Translations under genes and position numbers: made by a program
Shown here: positions 1-8,190 of the stretch, in pieces
Position numbering within the stretch: position 1 is the stretch's first letter
Layout: each line of letters starts with the position of its first letter
Origin: Consotaella aegiceratis
GTDB taxonomy: Bacteria > Pseudomonadota > Alphaproteobacteria > Rhizobiales > Rhizobiaceae
DNA length: 64,000 nt
Reading direction: 5' to 3'
Assembly (NCBI RefSeq): GCF_036541425.1
Contig: NZ_JAZHFT010000017.1
Span: 1 to 64,000, forward strand
Notes under the pieces: model-generated
The model's database searches: none
Told to the model about the DNA's origin: nothing
The model's input: the letters and a program-made list of their open reading frames with translations, nothing else

Positions 1-59
1 AGTTCCTCCAACGCCCGCCGCCAATCAATCAGCGTCCCTGTCCATTCCGCGACAGACAT
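1..59 (-). CDS. 5' end of an unidentified protein (partial)
   Basis: An ATG on the minus strand at 57-59 opens a frame with no stop to the window edge (19 codons, beginning MSVAEWTG). A good ribosome binding site, AGGGAG, lies 8 bases upstream of the ATG, which is the main reason to accept it. The rest of the gene is outside the window, so no function can be given. It lies about 165 bases downstream of the last gene of the higBA operon and reads the same way. Confidence 0.4.
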   Translation of the reverse strand, partial: MSVAEWTGTLIDWRRALEE

Positions 60-223
60 TATGACCACTCCCTGCCAAACTAACCAAACCGGCAGAGAAT
101 CATCATTCAAATAAATATGCAACTGTAGTACTGGTGCATCCAGCGTCTCCGATGACAGTCATGAGACCGTGAATCTGTGTCCCAATAATGCATAGGGGCC
201 CGAGGGCGCGCGCCTGGACATGC

Positions 224-531
224 TTAGGCCCCGGCTGCGCTGGTGGTGGCCATAAGCCAAATGCCATAGACTCGCTTTTCGGGATGCTGGGGCCAGGTGC
301 CGAGAACCACGCCATCAATCATCGCCGCGTAGTGCCGAGCCAGGTTCATGACGAGGCGACCACGCGGCCCGCGAGAGGCCACGTCGCGTATGCGCACAAC
401 GTCGCTCCCAATCCCGGCGAGCGCGATCCATTGGGCGCCGGCCTCGAGCATGTGCTCTTGCATGGCCTCCTTCCAAACACCTTGGCGCGGGCTCGCGGTC
501 CTGCGCTTCACGGCCGCCTTTCGACTTCGGC
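224..531 (-). pseudogene. 3' half of an IS-interrupted small Cys/His protein gene
   Basis: This is the C-terminal part of a gene whose 5' half lies at 2081-2246, on the other side of the insertion sequence. Removing the element and one copy of the 6-bp duplication restores one frame of 157 codons plus a stop. The restored protein has a GDC motif at residues 25-27 and a His at 122 in the motif ARHYAAMIDG. This pattern resembles small plasmid or phage proteins with a papain-like Cys/His arrangement, but the function is not known. An ATG-started frame within this half (224-511) could still be translated. The stop TAA is at 224-226. The interruption is seen directly; the family assignment is inference. 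Confidence 0.6.
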
Positions 532-537
532 ATTTGA
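532..537. repeat. Target-site duplication, left copy
   Basis: ATTTGA directly abuts the left terminal repeat of the insertion sequence and is repeated at 2081-2086 beside the right one. Fusing the flanks through one copy restores the reading frame of the interrupted gene, which confirms that these are the element's borders. Confidence 0.75.
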
Positions 538-550
538 GTCGTCCGTGAAG
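538..550. repeat. Left terminal inverted repeat of the IS
   Basis: GTCGTCCGTGAAG matches the reverse complement of 2068-2080 at 12 of 13 positions. It starts immediately after the ATTTGA duplication and lies 25 bases beyond the transposase stop codon. Confidence 0.75.
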
Positions 551-575
551 TTTGATTGCGGAGTGGACGGTTAGT

Positions 576-1910
576 CTAGGCTACTGCGGCGGCGTACAGG
601 GCTTTGGCGAAGAGCGCCCGAAAGCAGACACGCCAAAGCCTGGCGAACCAGCGCAGAAGGAGATGGAAGTTGTAGCCGGCGGCGAGGACGGCGTTGATCT
701 GGTCGCCGGTTCGGCCGGCGAGATGGTTGCGCTCCATGCGGTGCTCGGCCTTGAGATGGCCGATGACGGGCTCGACGGCGGCGCGGCGCTTCATCTCACG
801 CTTGATGGCGGCAGTAGTTCGTCGGACCTGGCCGGTGATCCAGACCCGGAAGCGGTTGGAATGGTTGTGGCCGCGATAGCCGCGGTCGACATGGATGCGC
901 TTGGCCTCGAGGCCGGTGATCCTTTCCATGTCGGCGACGGCCGGACCAAGGGTGTGGCCGTCGAACGGATTGCCGTGCAAGGCCTTTGCATGGAGGACGA
1001 ACTGGCCGCCCTTGGGCCGGGTGACTGGGGTGGCGACCGAGACCTTGCAGCCGAACTCATAAGGGCGGTGGGCCTTGCCCTTGCCGATGCATTCCACCTC
1101 CGGAGCGTGCAGCGAATAGACCTTCGGCCCGCGCCGGCGCTGGTCCTGGTGCCGGATTCGCATGGCCAGGGACAAGAGCCCGGCGAACCGCTGCTCGAGC
1201 GTAGCATCGCCAGCGATCTTGCGGCGGACGTCGCGGATCACGCGGCCGAGCCGGGTGCGCAGGAACTTGAGTTCTCGGGCCGCTCGGTTGAACTGCTTGG
1301 CGTGGCGGTAGCGCCCAACCATGATGGCGGCCCGCTTGGTCACACGCACGTAGCTCTGGCGCAGCCTGACGCCGGTCTTCCTGGCCAGGGCCGCGAGTTT
1401 GTCGATCGCTTTGTGGATCAGCCGGGCATCGGTCGGATGGGCGACTGCCTTGGGCTGCACGGTGGTGTCGAGGGCGACGCGCTCCAGATCGCGGGTTTGA
1501 AGGGCGCCGGTGCGGTGCGCCACCGACAGGCTCTCCTGAAGCAGCGCCGTCAGGCGCTCCTCGCCCAGTCGCTGGCGCCAGTGCGTCAGCGACGAACGGT
1601 CGAACGGCCTGTCGTGGCAAAACACCTCTTCGCCGCAGAAGAACTGGTAATAAGGGTTCTCCAGCCAGCGGGCGCACAGCACCTCGTCGGAGAGAGAATG
1701 CATGTGCTTGAGGATCAGCAATCCGGCCATCAGGCGCGCTGGCAGCGGCGGCTGGCCAACGCCGGCGTGATGCACTTCGCCGAACCGCTTCTCGATGAAG
1801 GCCCAGTCGATCTCGCCCGCTAGCCGCACCAGCAGATGACCCATGTCGATGATCTCGGCGAGAGCGGGTCGGAACAGGTCCCGCTGGCGTTCATCCCGGG
1901 GCTTCGACAT
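576..1910 (-). CDS. IS5-like family DDE transposase
   Basis: This 444-residue protein catalyses movement of the surrounding insertion sequence. The N-terminal third resembles the DUF772 domain (PPLPARLMAGLLILKHMHSL). The rest is a DDE nuclease with Asp in VALDTTVQ, Asp in HVDRGYRGHNH and Glu in AAVEPVIGHLKAEHRM near the C-terminus. I chose the start at 1910 (protein begins MSKPRDERQ) because GGAGGA lies 7 bases upstream; a start at 1955 is possible but has no such site. The frame is intact and all three acidic motifs are present, so the enzyme may be active. The frames on the opposite strand through this gene are shadows. Confidence 0.92.
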   Translation of the reverse strand: MSKPRDERQRDLFRPALAEIIDMGHLLVRLAGEIDWAFIEKRFGEVHHAGVGQPPLPARLMAGLLILKHMHSLSDEVLCARWLENPYYQFFCGEEVFCHDRPFDRSSLTHWRQRLGEERLTALLQESLSVAHRTGALQTRDLERVALDTTVQPKAVAHPTDARLIHKAIDKLAALARKTGVRLRQSYVRVTKRAAIMVGRYRHAKQFNRAARELKFLRTRLGRVIRDVRRKIAGDATLEQRFAGLLSLAMRIRHQDQRRRGPKVYSLHAPEVECIGKGKAHRPYEFGCKVSVATPVTRPKGGQFVLHAKALHGNPFDGHTLGPAVADMERITGLEAKRIHVDRGYRGHNHSNRFRVWITGQVRRTTAAIKREMKRRAAVEPVIGHLKAEHRMERNHLAGRTGDQINAVLAAGYNFHLLLRWFARLWRVCFRALFAKALYAAAVA

Positions 1911-1976
1911 CGCCTGATCCTCCGCTGACGGCGGAGCAATCGAATCACGATCCAACGCTCAGAGGAATCCGAAAAC

Positions 1977-2011
1977 GCAAGAAAGCCGAGCTTGTCACCC
2001 GGCTTTCTTGC
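1977..2011. other. 12-bp-stem hairpin inside the IS upstream of the transposase
   Basis: GCAAGAAAGCCG at 1977-1988 is perfectly complementary to CGGCTTTCTTGC at 2000-2011, with an 11-base loop. It lies inside the right end of the element, 67 bases upstream of the transposase ATG. It could stop transcription entering from outside or hide transposase translation in read-through RNA. There is no T-run, so simple termination is not certain. Confidence 0.6.
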
Positions 2012-2067
2012 AATATTCGATACTTGCCAAACCTGAAATCCCTTGCCTAATCAACCCCTCAGCCATT

Positions 2068-2080
2068 CTTCACAGACGAC
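2068..2080. repeat. Right terminal inverted repeat of the IS
   Basis: CTTCACAGACGAC pairs with the left repeat at 538-550 with one mismatch and is followed directly by the ATTTGA duplication at 2081-2086. Confidence 0.75.
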
Positions 2081-2086
2081 ATTTGA
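2081..2086. repeat. Target-site duplication, right copy
   Basis: ATTTGA here repeats 532-537 and abuts the right terminal repeat of the insertion sequence. Confidence 0.75.
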
Positions 2087-2246
2087 AGGCTCTTTGGCGA
2101 GCGAACAGCTCGTCATAGGTGCTGCGATAGTCGCGCTGTGTGGCAATGGCGGCCGCCCGCACAGCGCAGTCGCCGGCGCGGCCTCTGAAGGCGGCTTGCG
2201 CTCTGCCTCCATCACAGCTCTGGAACTGGCCTTTGACCTGCGTCAT
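2081..2246 (-). pseudogene. 5' half of the IS-interrupted small Cys/His protein gene
   Basis: An ATG at 2244-2246, 6 bases after the stop of the DUF7673-like gene, opens a frame containing GDCAVRAAAIAT with the conserved Cys at residue 27. The frame runs into the insertion sequence after RQRAFK and stops at 2070-2072. The continuing sequence is at 224-531. Tight spacing makes this the fourth gene of the higB-higA-DUF7673 operon. As it stands, only a 58-residue product can be made. There is no strong ribosome binding site, so translation was probably coupled to the gene before it. Confidence 0.6.
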
Positions 2247-2252
2247 TGGTCG

Positions 2253-2558
2253 TCACGGTTGCTGGCTGTGCGCCCACACCTCGGGGCGCCATGCTTCGAT
2301 GATTGCCTCGATTTCGGCCCGATATGCAGTCGGATAGAAGGCCATTGCATTGCGGGACAAGCAGACGAAAACCGTGGCCATATCCGCGGCGATCTCTTCG
2401 TCTACGCCAAACAGCTCGGCTAGATCGAAGCCGCCGAGGGAATCGGCGTTCCACCAGGCCAAGATGAAATTCGCAACCTTGCGCGACTGCCCAGTGTCGC
2501 TGCGGGCGATCTTGAGCAGGCGTTCAAAGGCCGCCCGTTCGTGAGCGGTCATGCCCAT
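2253..2558 (-). CDS. DUF7673-like protein of unknown function
   Basis: This 101-residue protein contains ARSDTGQSRKVANFILAWWN, a segment I recognise from DUF7673-type proteins, which are common on plasmids and integrative elements. No enzymatic motif is visible. The protein is acidic and helical in character, without signal peptide or membrane segment. The ATG at 2558 follows the higA stop by one base, so the genes are probably translationally coupled, and the IS-split gene follows after 6 bases. The operon context suggests an accessory maintenance or regulatory role on a mobile element, but no function is established. Confidence 0.7.
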   Translation of the reverse strand: MGMTAHERAAFERLLKIARSDTGQSRKVANFILAWWNADSLGGFDLAELFGVDEEIAADMATVFVCLSRNAMAFYPTAYRAEIEAIIEAWRPEVWAHSQQP

Positions 2559-2559
2559 G

Positions 2560-2847
2560 TCAGGCGGCCTTTTCCTGGAGGGGTTTCACGGCGGGCTGAG
2601 CGCGCTGCATGGCGACCCATAGGTCATAGTTGGCCTGAAGCGTGACCCAAAAGCGGGCCGTGCTGACGCCAGCCTTTTCGAGACGCAAGGCAAGATCAGG
2701 ACTGATCCCCGCCTTGCCGTTGAGCACGCGCGAAAGGGCAACGCGCGAGATCGCCAGCCGCTCCGCCGCTTCGGTGACGGACAACTCCAATGGTTCGAAC
2801 ACCATCTCTTTGAGCGTTTCACCTGGATGGGGATGGGTGTGAATCAT
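2560..2847 (-). CDS. higA: HigA family antitoxin (XRE-type helix-turn-helix)
   Basis: This 95-residue protein is the antitoxin partner of HigB. It should neutralise the toxin by direct binding and repress the operon through its helix-turn-helix. The domain spans roughly residues 10-70, with the pattern LSVTEAAERLAISRVALSRV followed by LNGKAGISPDLALRLEKA, typical of VapI/HigA proteins. The start at 2847 (MIHTHPHPGETL) fits the family length; upstream in-frame codons would add a 28-residue tail foreign to the family. It follows higB by 10 bases, in the toxin-first order usual for hig loci. A palindrome in the promoter at 3145-3161 is the likely binding site. Confidence 0.92.
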   Translation of the reverse strand: MIHTHPHPGETLKEMVFEPLELSVTEAAERLAISRVALSRVLNGKAGISPDLALRLEKAGVSTARFWVTLQANYDLWVAMQRAQPAVKPLQEKAA

Positions 2848-2857
2848 GCGATGGCCC

Positions 2858-3136
2858 TCAGTGGTAGTCCCGGTAATCGACAAGCTCAACATCGGGACCG
2901 ATGAAGCGAAATGTGACGCGCCAGTTGCCATTCACCCAAACTGACCAATGGCCCTTCAGGTCATCCTTCAGCGGATGGAGCCGCAAAGCCGGCAGATCGA
3001 CGTCTTGCGGCTCTTTGGCTGCATCGAGTGCGGCCAGGATCATCCCCAGCTTGCGGGCATGGTCAGCTCGAATCCCGCGCGTTGTCCCTGTTTCGTAGAA
3101 GGCGCGCAGGCCCTTATGGCGGAAGCTTAAAATCAC
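2858..3136 (-). CDS. higB: HigB/RelE-type toxin
   Basis: This 92-residue protein belongs to the HigB group of the RelE superfamily, ribosome-dependent mRNA endonucleases. The family pattern is clear: FRHKGLRAFYETG at the N-terminus, LDAAKEPQDVDLP in the middle, and the core strand WSVWVNGNWRVTFRF followed by DVELVDYRDYH at the end. The start codon is GTG at 3134-3136. No ribosome binding site is visible upstream, and the predicted promoter would place the transcript start at about this codon. It is the first gene of a toxin, antitoxin, DUF7673-like and Cys/His protein operon. Confidence 0.92.
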   Translation of the reverse strand: MILSFRHKGLRAFYETGTTRGIRADHARKLGMILAALDAAKEPQDVDLPALRLHPLKDDLKGHWSVWVNGNWRVTFRFIGPDVELVDYRDYH

Positions 3137-3141
3137 AGCAT

Positions 3142-3170
3142 CGTGTAACGTGTATCGTTACAGTTGTCAA
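3142..3170 (-). promoter_or_regulatory. higBA promoter with overlapping operator
   Basis: On the minus strand TTGACA (3165-3170) is followed after 17 bases by TACACG (3142-3147), a plausible sigma-70 promoter. Between and over these elements lies GTAACG-tgtat-CGTTAC (3145-3161), a perfect 6-bp inverted repeat. This is the arrangement expected for autorepression by the HigA-HigB complex. The pattern is seen in the sequence; the binding is inferred. Confidence 0.6.
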
Positions 3171-3345
3171 TGCGCAATCTGATCATCGTGTGTGACGATC
3201 CCTCACGGGCTGCCGGCGGCCTTTGCTTTTTCCTTATCGGCCCGTTGGCGCTCGCCCGCAACCAGCTCCGATGTCCCTGCTGCGCCAGGGCCCATCTTCA
3301 GCAATCACTCCGTTTATGACGCAGTAAGACTAGAGGAGGCGCGTC

Positions 3346-4419
3346 ATGAAAGCCCTGCGTTTCACCGAACCCTGGATGCTGTCTTTGGGCGAGGCCCCCG
3401 AGCCCGGCCTGCCGGCCCCCGATGAAGTCGTCGTCGAGATCCACGCCACCGGGATTTGCGGCACCGATATCGCCATTTTGTCCGGCGCATACCACGCCAG
3501 AACGGGCGTGGTGCTGGGGCACGAATCTGCCGGCGTCGTTGCGCGGATCGGCAGTGCCGTCGCCTCGGTCGGGGTCGGGGATCGCGTTGTCATCGATCCC
3601 ACGTTTCATTGCGGCTTTTGCCGGATGTGCCGGACCAATCGCCCCAACCATTGCGAGCGCAAAGACGGCACCGAGGCCGGCGTCAGCCACGACGGGACCT
3701 TCGCTCCGTCCTATCGCTGCGCCGAACGCTTCGTCTATCGCATTCCCGACGACATGGACTTCGCCGCGGCGGCCCTGGCCGAACCGTTGAGCTGCGCGCT
3801 AACCGGCGTCGCGTGCCTCGACGTCCACCTCGCCCACCGCACAATGGTGGTGGGCGGCGGCCCCCTCGGCGTCCTCTACGCATGGGCGCTATCGACCAGG
3901 GGGTTGAGCGGCACGGTCGTGGAACGGTCGGCGTTGCGCCGAAGCGTCTTGACGGGAGTGCTGCCCCCGCAGTGGCGCTGGGCCTCGACTCTCGAGGATG
4001 TGCTCGCTCCGTATCCGAACGATCCCACCCCGCTCGATATCGCCGTCGACACCAGCGGCAGCCTCACGGGGCGTCTGCTGTCACTGATGGCGCGCGGCGG
4101 GCAGGTTCTGACGATCAGGCTCAAGTCTCACCCGATCGAGGTGGAGGCGGGGCTCGTCGCGGATCGCTCCTTGCGCCTGATCGGCTCGATCGACAGCCTT
4201 CAAAACAGCTTCGCGGCGGCCGTCGACCTGATCGCTTCCGGCCGGATTCCGACCGGGAGCATCGTGACCCATCGCTTTGCTCCGTCGTAGATGGGCAAGG
4301 CCTTGTCGCTGCTCGGCATGGAGTTCGAGACGAGGCGCCTTGGCGAACTGGGCGCGGCGATGAAGGTCGTCGTCGATCCGCAGTCGCAGACCGCACGGGC
4401 GAGAGGGCTCGGATCATGA
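3346..4419 (+). pseudogene. Zinc-dependent alcohol/polyol dehydrogenase with an in-frame amber stop
   Basis: The ATG at 3346 has the ribosome binding site GAGGAGG-like just upstream. The protein has the medium-chain dehydrogenase order: GICGTDIAIL near residue 40, the GHESAG zinc motif near 65, four structural cysteines in CGFCRMCRTNRPNHC, and a Rossmann start at VVGGGPLG. The frame meets TAG at 4288-4290 after 314 residues. Directly after it the same frame continues MGKALSLLGMEFETRRLGEL to a TGA at 4417-4419, giving the 357-codon length usual for the family. The amber codon is therefore a probable nonsense mutation (or a sequencing error) that removes the last 42 residues. The TGA overlaps the next ATG, so the operon layout is otherwise intact. 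The substrate is unknown. Confidence 0.75.
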
Positions 4420-5643
4420 CCCGCGTGACGATGCTCTCCAAGACCTATCCGCCGGACGTCTACTGCGGCGCGGGCGTCCATGTCGATCATCTTTCGGCGG
4501 CGCTTTCGACGCTTATCGGGGTCGAGCTCAGAATGTTTCGGCACCCAGGAGATCGACTGCGCCGGGCTCCGCGTAAAAGGCTTTCCCGGCCGGGATCTCG
4601 GTCCCTTGCCGGATGAACGGCATCGCCGCAGCATCGATGCGCTGGAGCGATGCACCCGCATCCTCGCACAGCAGCCCGCCGGCGACGTGGTGCATTGTCA
4701 CGACTGGTACGTCATGCCGGCAGGCCTATGGTCGAAGCTGCTCTACGAAAAGCCGCTCGTCATCACCACCCATTCGCTGGAGCCCATGCGCGGCTGGAAG
4801 CGCGAGCAAGTCGGGACCGGCGGCTATCGCCTCGGCAGCTGGATGGAACGAGTGGCGGTGGAAGCCGCGGACGCCATCATCACCGTGTCCCATTCGGCGC
4901 GCGACGACGTGCTACGGCATATGGACGTCGCCGCGGAGCGGATCCATGTGATCCACAACGGTGTCGATGTCTCGACCTTCCGCCCCGATGCGGATGCTGA
5001 TCTGATGTCGCGTTATGGGATCGATCGGGACCGTCCGATCGTGCTCTTCGTCGGCCGTCTGACACGGCAGAAGGGCCTCGAATATCTGATCGAAGCCATG
5101 CGCCTGCTGCCTGACGGCGTGCAGTTCGTCGTCTGCGCCGGACAGGCCGATACACCGGACTATCGCGAGGAACTGAAGCGGCGCTACGCCGCGCTCACCC
5201 GCGAGCGGCGGGGGACCTTCTGGCTCGACGGGGTGTCGGGCGAAGCGCTGGCTCCGCTGTATGCGGCGGCCACGGTGTTTTGCTGCCCGTCGGTCTACGA
5301 AACGTTCGCGATCGTGAACCTCGAAGCGATGGCGGCCGGAACCCCCGTCGTCGCCGCGGGTGTCGCGGGAAACGTCGAGCAGATCGGCGACGGCCTGACC
5401 GGCCTGCTCGTGCCCTTGACGCTGGATGATCAGCACGAGCGCCCCAGCGATCCCGGCGCTTATGTCCGCGACCTCGTGGCGGCCCTCGGTACGCTGCTCT
5501 CCGATCGCGAGAGGGCTCGTTCGCTGGGAGCGGCCGGCCGCGACCATGTGGTGCGGACCTGCTCGTGGGAGGCCATCGCCGGCCAGACCGCAGCGCTCTA
5601 CGACACGGTGCTGGCGCAATCCCGCGGAAAGGATCGCACATGA
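4416..5643 (+). pseudogene. GT4 glycosyltransferase (GlgA/GlgM-like) with a frameshift
   Basis: The true start is the ATG at 4416 (MTRVTMLSKTYPPDVYCGAG), overlapping the previous gene. Around 4534-4540 the reading shifts by one base: LIGVELRM continues as CFGTQEIDCAG in the frame that runs to 5643. The longer downstream frame has TTHSLEPMRGWKREQ, VHVIHNGVD, the sugar-nucleotide region VGRLTRQKGLEYLIEAM and the EX7E-type PSVYETFAIVNLEAMAAG. It resembles bacterial glycogen or maltose-1-phosphate synthases that use ADP-glucose. Unless the shift is an assembly error or is bypassed, only an N-terminally truncated enzyme can be made. It is coupled by ATGA overlap to the GH13 gene. Confidence 0.75.
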
Positions 5644-7382
5644 TCGCGCGTGAAACCGACTGGTGGCGAGGCGCGACGATCTATCAGATCTATCCGCGCA
5701 GCTTCATGGACAAGAACGGCGACGGACTGGGTGACCTCGCCGGGATCGCCGAACGGTTGCCGCTCGTTGCGTCCCTGGGCGTGGATGCGATCTGGATATC
5801 GCCTTTTTTTGCGTCGCCGATGCGTGACTTCGGCTACGACATATCGGACCACACCGCCGTCGATCCGATTTTCGGCACCCTCGACGACTTCGATGCGGTG
5901 GTGACGGTCGCTCACGACCTCGGTCTGAAGGTGCTCATCGACCAGGTTCTCTGCCATACGTCCGATATCCATCCGTGGTTCGTGGAGAGCCGCACCGGGC
6001 GGATCGGGCCGAAGGCGGACTGGTATGTCTGGGCGGATCCCAAGGCCGACGGTTCGCCTCCCAACAACTGGCTCTCGCTGTTCGGCGGGCCGGCCTGGAC
6101 GTTCGCGCCGGAACGGGGCCAGTACTATCTTCACAAGTTCCTGCCGCAACAGCCGGCGCTCAATCTCGCCGAGGCGGCGGTCGAGGCGGCCGTGATGGAC
6201 ATCTCGCGCTTCTGGCTGGCGCGCGGGGTCGACGGCTTCAGGCTCGACAGCGTCAATTTCTACCATCACGACCAGAGCCTGAGGGACAACCCAGCACGCT
6301 CCGCACGGGAGCGGGCTGCCATCATGGCGCGCCCGAAGGGCGAGGACGGCATCCCGCGGATCAACCCCTACAATCTGCAGCGCCACGTCTCCGACAAGTC
6401 GCGCCCCGAAACCGTCGACTTTCTGCGGCGCTACCGGCACATGATCGAGCAGGCCGGCGGCGAGACAACCATCGCCGAGATCGCCGCGGACGACGCGTTC
6501 GAGATCCTGGAGCAATACACCCGGGCCGGCGCCGGCCTGCACATGGGCTATACATTCGACGTCCTGTCGGCGCCTTTCGACAAGGCGGGGCTCCAGGGCG
6601 TGCTCGAGAGCGCCTATGCGACCATTCGGCAGGGCTGGCCGTGCTGGGCCTTCAGCAACCACGATGTCGTCCGTGTCCAAAGCCGCTGGGGGCCGCCCGG
6701 AGCCGAGAACGGCGAGGCCTTCGCCCGCATGATCTTTGCCCTGCTGACGTCCCTGCGCGGATCGGTCTGCCTCTATCAGGGCGAGGAACTGGGCCTGCTG
6801 GAAGCCGACATCGCTTTCGCCGATCTGCAGGATCCCTACGGCAGGCATTTCTGGCCCGCCTACAAGGGCCGGGACGGTTGCCGTACCCCAATGCCCTGGC
6901 GTGCCGCCGACCCGCATGCAGGGTTTGGTTCGGCCGAGCCTTGGCTGCCGATCCCGCCGCAGCATCGGGCGCGCGCCTTCGATGCGCAGGACCAGAATCC
7001 CAACTCCGTCCTATCCGCCAACCGCCGTTTCCTGCGATGGCGCAAATCGCAGCCGGCCCTGGTGGCCGGTTCGATCGAGTTCCGGGATTTCGGCGACGAT
7101 ACGGTCGCCTTCGAACGACGCCATGGCGACGACGCGGTCGTGGCGCTCTTCAACCTCGTGGATCGCCCCGTGACGGTCGCGCCCGGCCTGTCGCCCATCG
7201 ACGGGCACGGTTTCGCCTTCGACACGCTCGGCGAGGCTCTTCAACTTCCCCCTACGGCGCCTTTTTCGGGAGACCGGCATGATCGGCCAGACGGCAACTT
7301 GGCAGTGCGGAGCAGCCCTTGTGGTGGGCAACAATATCGCCGACGAGGTTCTCTTCGTCGACGGCCTAACCGTCGACGGTAA
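5640..7382 (+). CDS. GH13 alpha-glucosidase family enzyme, C-terminus frameshifted
   Basis: The protein begins MIARETDWWRGATIYQIYPR at 5640, overlapping the preceding stop. It has GH13 regions in order: DQVLCHTSD (residues 101-109), GFRLDSVN with the nucleophile Asp at 203, TTIAEIA with acid Glu at 280, and FSNHDV with Asp at 342. It should hydrolyse or transfer alpha-glucosyl groups in the cytoplasm. Near the end, a C5 run at 7248-7252 seems to have lost one base. With C6, the frame would end PYGAFFGRPA at a TGA at 7280-7282 overlapping the kinase ATG at 7279, like the other junctions here. As sequenced, the frame reads on to 7382 with an unrelated tail. The catalytic domain is unaffected. 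Confidence 0.85.
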   Translation: MIARETDWWRGATIYQIYPRSFMDKNGDGLGDLAGIAERLPLVASLGVDAIWISPFFASPMRDFGYDISDHTAVDPIFGTLDDFDAVVTVAHDLGLKVLIDQVLCHTSDIHPWFVESRTGRIGPKADWYVWADPKADGSPPNNWLSLFGGPAWTFAPERGQYYLHKFLPQQPALNLAEAAVEAAVMDISRFWLARGVDGFRLDSVNFYHHDQSLRDNPARSARERAAIMARPKGEDGIPRINPYNLQRHVSDKSRPETVDFLRRYRHMIEQAGGETTIAEIAADDAFEILEQYTRAGAGLHMGYTFDVLSAPFDKAGLQGVLESAYATIRQGWPCWAFSNHDVVRVQSRWGPPGAENGEAFARMIFALLTSLRGSVCLYQGEELGLLEADIAFADLQDPYGRHFWPAYKGRDGCRTPMPWRAADPHAGFGSAEPWLPIPPQHRARAFDAQDQNPNSVLSANRRFLRWRKSQPALVAGSIEFRDFGDDTVAFERRHGDDAVVALFNLVDRPVTVAPGLSPIDGHGFAFDTLGEALQLPPTAPFSGDRHDRPDGNLAVRSSPCGGQQYRRRGSLRRRPNRRR

Positions 7383-8190
7383 GGTCTTCTGCGAGGATTG
7401 GCGCCGCTTCGCCGGCGGGCAGGCGGCAAACGTTGCAGCCACGCTGTCGCATCTCGGCCTGCCGACGGTGTTCGTCGGCCGCTTCGGCGGGGACGAAGCC
7501 GGCAAGTTCACGCGCGACGCCCTGCGGGACGCCGGCGTCGTCGTTCCCGATATCGCCATCGCCGCGGGCCGCACGATGTCCGCCATCGTGGCAGTCGATC
7601 GACTGCGGCATCAGCGGACCATCCTGATGCGCCGCGATCCCGCTCTCATGCGCGAGCCGCTGCCGATCGGTGCCATCGATCTCGAAGAGATCGGGATTCT
7701 CTATGGCGACGGCTTCGAACGGCAGGCCTTTCTCGTGTTAGCCCGACAGATGCGCGATCTCGGCCGGCCCGTGGTCAGTGATCTGGAACAGCGCTCGCCC
7801 GACGACGCTCGTCTGCTGGCCCTCGTCACACACCTCGTCGCCCCTGCCGAGATCCTGCGCGATCTGGCGGGAGAGCCGGAAACCGTGTCGGCCATCCTGC
7901 GCCTCACCAAAGCCGGGCCATCGATCGTCGTCGCCACCCAGGGCGGCGATGGAGCGGTCGGAACCGATGGCGACACAGTGGTCACGGTCCCGGCAGAAAC
8001 TTGCGACGTAACCGACACCACCGGCGCGGGAGATGCCTTTCACGCAGGCTTCATGGCGGGTCTTCACCAGGGCTTGGACCTGAAGGAGACGCTGCGTCTC
8101 GCCAACCGCGTCGCGGCCGTCAAATGCACCCAGCCCGGCCCCAAGGCAACGGCCCCCTCATTGGCCCCATTCCGTTGGAGCGCAGCATGA
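7279..8190 (+). CDS. PfkB-family carbohydrate kinase
   Basis: This 303-residue protein is a ribokinase-like sugar kinase. It has the N-terminal glycine signature FAGGQAANVAATLSHLGLP and the C-terminal PfkB signature DTTGAGDAFHAGFMAG, which contains the catalytic Asp. The frame is complete. The ATG overlaps the ancestral stop of the GH13 gene, and its TGA overlaps the ATG of the HAD gene, so it is the middle of a tightly coupled operon. The sugar cannot be read from sequence; the neighbouring glucosidase and polyol dehydrogenase suggest a hexose released from a disaccharide. It is the only gene of the five without a lesion. Confidence 0.85.
   Translation: MIGQTATWQCGAALVVGNNIADEVLFVDGLTVDGKVFCEDWRRFAGGQAANVAATLSHLGLPTVFVGRFGGDEAGKFTRDALRDAGVVVPDIAIAAGRTMSAIVAVDRLRHQRTILMRRDPALMREPLPIGAIDLEEIGILYGDGFERQAFLVLARQMRDLGRPVVSDLEQRSPDDARLLALVTHLVAPAEILRDLAGEPETVSAILRLTKAGPSIVVATQGGDGAVGTDGDTVVTVPAETCDVTDTTGAGDAFHAGFMAGLHQGLDLKETLRLANRVAAVKCTQPGPKATAPSLAPFRWSAA

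Larger units (their letters stand above)
538..2080 (-). mobile_element. Insertion sequence, IS5-like, 1,543 bp, apparently complete
   Basis: The element is bounded by 13-bp terminal inverted repeats at 538-550 (GTCGTCCGTGAAG) and 2068-2080 (reverse complement GTCGTCTGTGAAG), which differ at one base. A 6-bp direct repeat ATTTGA flanks it. It contains one transposase gene of full apparent length on the minus strand and a 12-bp-stem hairpin upstream of that gene. The transposase resembles IS5-family DDE enzymes. A 6-bp duplication is not typical of the classical IS5 subgroups, so the subgroup is left open. Intact ends and an intact gene suggest a recent insertion. Confidence 0.85.

Noticed and set aside
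551..1944. Inner repeats TTTGATTGC (551-559) and GCAATCGAA (1936-1944) as IS ends
   Set aside because: The 13-bp repeats at 538-550 and 2068-2080, with a direct duplication outside and restoration of a split gene, define the ends better.
2043..2423. Plus-strand frame of 126 codons
   Set aside because: It lies antisense to the DUF7673-like gene and the split-gene fragment, and crosses the IS end; no ribosome binding site or family.
3190..3340. Minus-strand tail containing ELVAGERQRADKEKAKAAG as a gene remnant
   Set aside because: It is only about 30 codons with no start signal and no recognised homologue; it may be a relic but cannot be supported.
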